This document shows, in pieces, positions 6,061 through 7,117 of a stretch of 7,117 bases of DNA. Source of the DNA: Phycisphaerales bacterium. GTDB taxonomy: Bacteria > Planctomycetota > Phycisphaerae > Phycisphaerales > UBA1924. A program made the translations under genes and the position numbers. Position 1 is the stretch's first letter. Each line of letters opens with the position of its first letter. Below the pieces are notes generated by a model. The model saw only the letters and a list, made by a program, of their open reading frames with translations. It did no database searches and was not told the origin of the DNA. Location of the stretch: contig JAJDDH010000383.1 in assembly GCA_029260415.1 (NCBI GenBank), positions 1 to 7,117 on the forward strand, written 5' to 3'.

Positions 6061-6110
6061 GTTGGTGTGAGAAGCCGCGCCGGACACTCTCGTGCCCAGC
6101 GCGTTCGGCG

Positions 6111-7117
6111 TTATTCGGGCTCAACCATCAGGTAGCCCATCATCTCAAGGTGCAGCGCCGAGCAGAACTCGGAGCAGTAGAACGGGAACGTGCCCGGTGT
6201 GTCCGCTTCGAACTCGATCGATACCGTCTCTCCTGGCTCGAGCGAGGCTGTGATGTTGTACACGGGAACCGCGAATCCGTGCGTCGCGTCCACCGCGCGC
6301 TCGGTGTTGGTGATGTGCCAACGCACCTTGTCGCCCTGCTTCAGGTAGATGTGCTCGGGATTGAAGTGACTGCGGATCGCCGTCATATAGATGTCAACCG
6401 TGCCGTCGTCGTTGCGCTGAACGCGTTCCATCTTCGGCTTCGGCGCCATCGGGTTGATGTTCTGGACGTGCGGGTCCCAGCCAACCTGCGGGTAGGTTGA
6501 CCACGAGTTCAGCTTGTCTGCCTTGATGATCTGGGCGTAGTGGGGCTCGCCCACGCCCATCGCCATGTCGTACAGCACCGGCATCGTCGCGCCGTCCTCG
6601 GAGATGTCCACGAGCTGCAGGTTCTGCGGGAGCAGCGGGCCGGTCTGGATGAACCGATCGACCGACCACTTGTTCAGCGAGACCAGGTACTTGCCGTCCG
6701 GGCTGACCGTGTCGCCCTCCGCCGCGGCGATATGCCCCACGTTATAGTGCACGGGCGTCTTGTGGACGAGGGTCCAGTCTGGCTCGGGCGTCAGCGATCC
6801 GTAGGAGCCGCCGAGCGTCCAGCGGGCGACCGCCGAGTCGAGGTAGAGCGAGGTGTAGGCGTACCCGTCGGGTCCGAACTGAGTGTGCAGCGGTCCGAGC
6901 CCGACCTCGATGCGAGCCTCAACGACCGAGTCAAAGTCCAGGATCGGCACCCCAAAGTCGTCGGTACCGCTGAACGTCTCATTCGCGATCGCGCTCTTGA
7001 TCTTGCTCATCGAGTAGATGGTCACGTGCGGGTCGAGCTTGCCCGACACCACGATGAACTCGCCCTTGGGCGCGACATCGACGCCGTGCGGGCTTCGCGG
7101 CTCGGGCGTGACATGCA
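6111..7117 (-). CDS. nosZ: NosZ, nitrous oxide reductase, C-terminal 334 residues (5' end outside window)
   Basis: NosZ is the periplasmic multicopper enzyme reducing N2O to N2 with two electrons. The visible part holds the end of the seven-bladed propeller and the whole cupredoxin domain. CuZ histidines appear in SPHGVDVAP, GLGPLHTQF, HYNVGHIAAA and GEPHYAQII, four of the family's seven. The CuA domain carries the first ligand His in DATHGFAVPVYN and then CSEFCSALHLEM (Cys codons at 6176-6174 and 6164-6162, His at 6152-6150, Met at 6143-6141). The residue between the two Cys is Glu as in cytochrome oxidase subunit II, not the Trp of the Pseudomonas stutzeri enzyme. KWSVDRFIQTGPLLPQN and the overall style suggest clade II. 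The signal peptide, which would separate Sec (clade II) from Tat (clade I), is not in the window. The frame is open to the right edge; an internal ATG at 7052 is not the real start. Confidence 0.97.
   Translation of the reverse strand, partial: HVTPEPRSPHGVDVAPKGEFIVVSGKLDPHVTIYSMSKIKSAIANETFSGTDDFGVPILDFDSVVEARIEVGLGPLHTQFGPDGYAYTSLYLDSAVARWTLGGSYGSLTPEPDWTLVHKTPVHYNVGHIAAAEGDTVSPDGKYLVSLNKWSVDRFIQTGPLLPQNLQLVDISEDGATMPVLYDMAMGVGEPHYAQIIKADKLNSWSTYPQVGWDPHVQNINPMAPKPKMERVQRNDDGTVDIYMTAIRSHFNPEHIYLKQGDKVRWHITNTERAVDATHGFAVPVYNITASLEPGETVSIEFEADTPGTFPFYCSEFCSALHLEMMGYLMVEPE

Noticed and set aside
6111..7052. ATG at 7052 as the start of a 313-residue protein
   Set aside because: NosZ sequence (SPHGVDV and following residues) continues in frame upstream of it to the window edge, so it is an internal Met of a larger gene.
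1..7117. CRISPR array, tRNA/rRNA genes, insertion sequences or integration sites
   Set aside because: No regularly spaced direct repeats, cloverleaf-like or rRNA sequence, transposase-like frames or flanking target duplications were seen.

Overview
This window is the downstream part of a nitrous oxide reductase (nos) cluster, read entirely on the minus strand, from a GC-rich (low-to-mid 60s % by eye) Gram-negative-type bacterium. The organism cannot be fixed from the window alone. The gene order nosZ, small membrane protein, nosD, nosF, nosY, nosL and the NosZ sequence style (CSEFCSALHLEM copper motif, short cluster without nosR or nosX next to it) point to a clade II ('atypical') nos system. 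Such systems occur in Gemmatimonadota, Planctomycetota, Bacteroidota and relatives.

Layout, right to left (5' to 3' on the minus strand). At 7117-6111 are the C-terminal 334 residues of NosZ, with four CuZ histidine motifs and a complete CuA domain. After a spacer with a stem-loop comes a four-helix membrane protein rich in His and Met in its first periplasmic-type loop (6018-5353), in the position of NosB. Then come nosD (5341-3938), nosF (3941-3060), nosY (3063-2173) and nosL (2176-1664). The last four overlap by four bases at each junction, so they are almost certainly one translationally coupled unit. NosD, NosF and NosY form the ABC-type complex, and the lipoprotein NosL is the copper chaperone. 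Together they mature the copper centres of NosZ, which reduces N2O to N2 in the periplasm.

Overlapping the end of nosL is a wrecked RIC/YtfE/ScdA-type di-iron (hemerythrin-like) iron-sulfur repair gene (1674 to about 977). It needs at least three frame changes to read through and has lost one iron-ligand glutamate, so it is best called a pseudogene. From about 850 to 258 there is no intact gene: it holds a possible decayed small membrane-protein remnant and a perfect 14-bp stem-loop that may terminate the nos transcript. At the left edge the first ~62 residues of a succinate-semialdehyde-dehydrogenase-type aldehyde dehydrogenase start at 188 (or 251) and run off the window.

Most notable points: the broken nitrosative-stress repair gene attached to an intact nos operon, the His/Met-rich membrane protein beside nosZ, a NosD with an added C-terminal membrane anchor, and the stem-loop separating nosZ from its accessory genes. 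No wholly unknown system was found.
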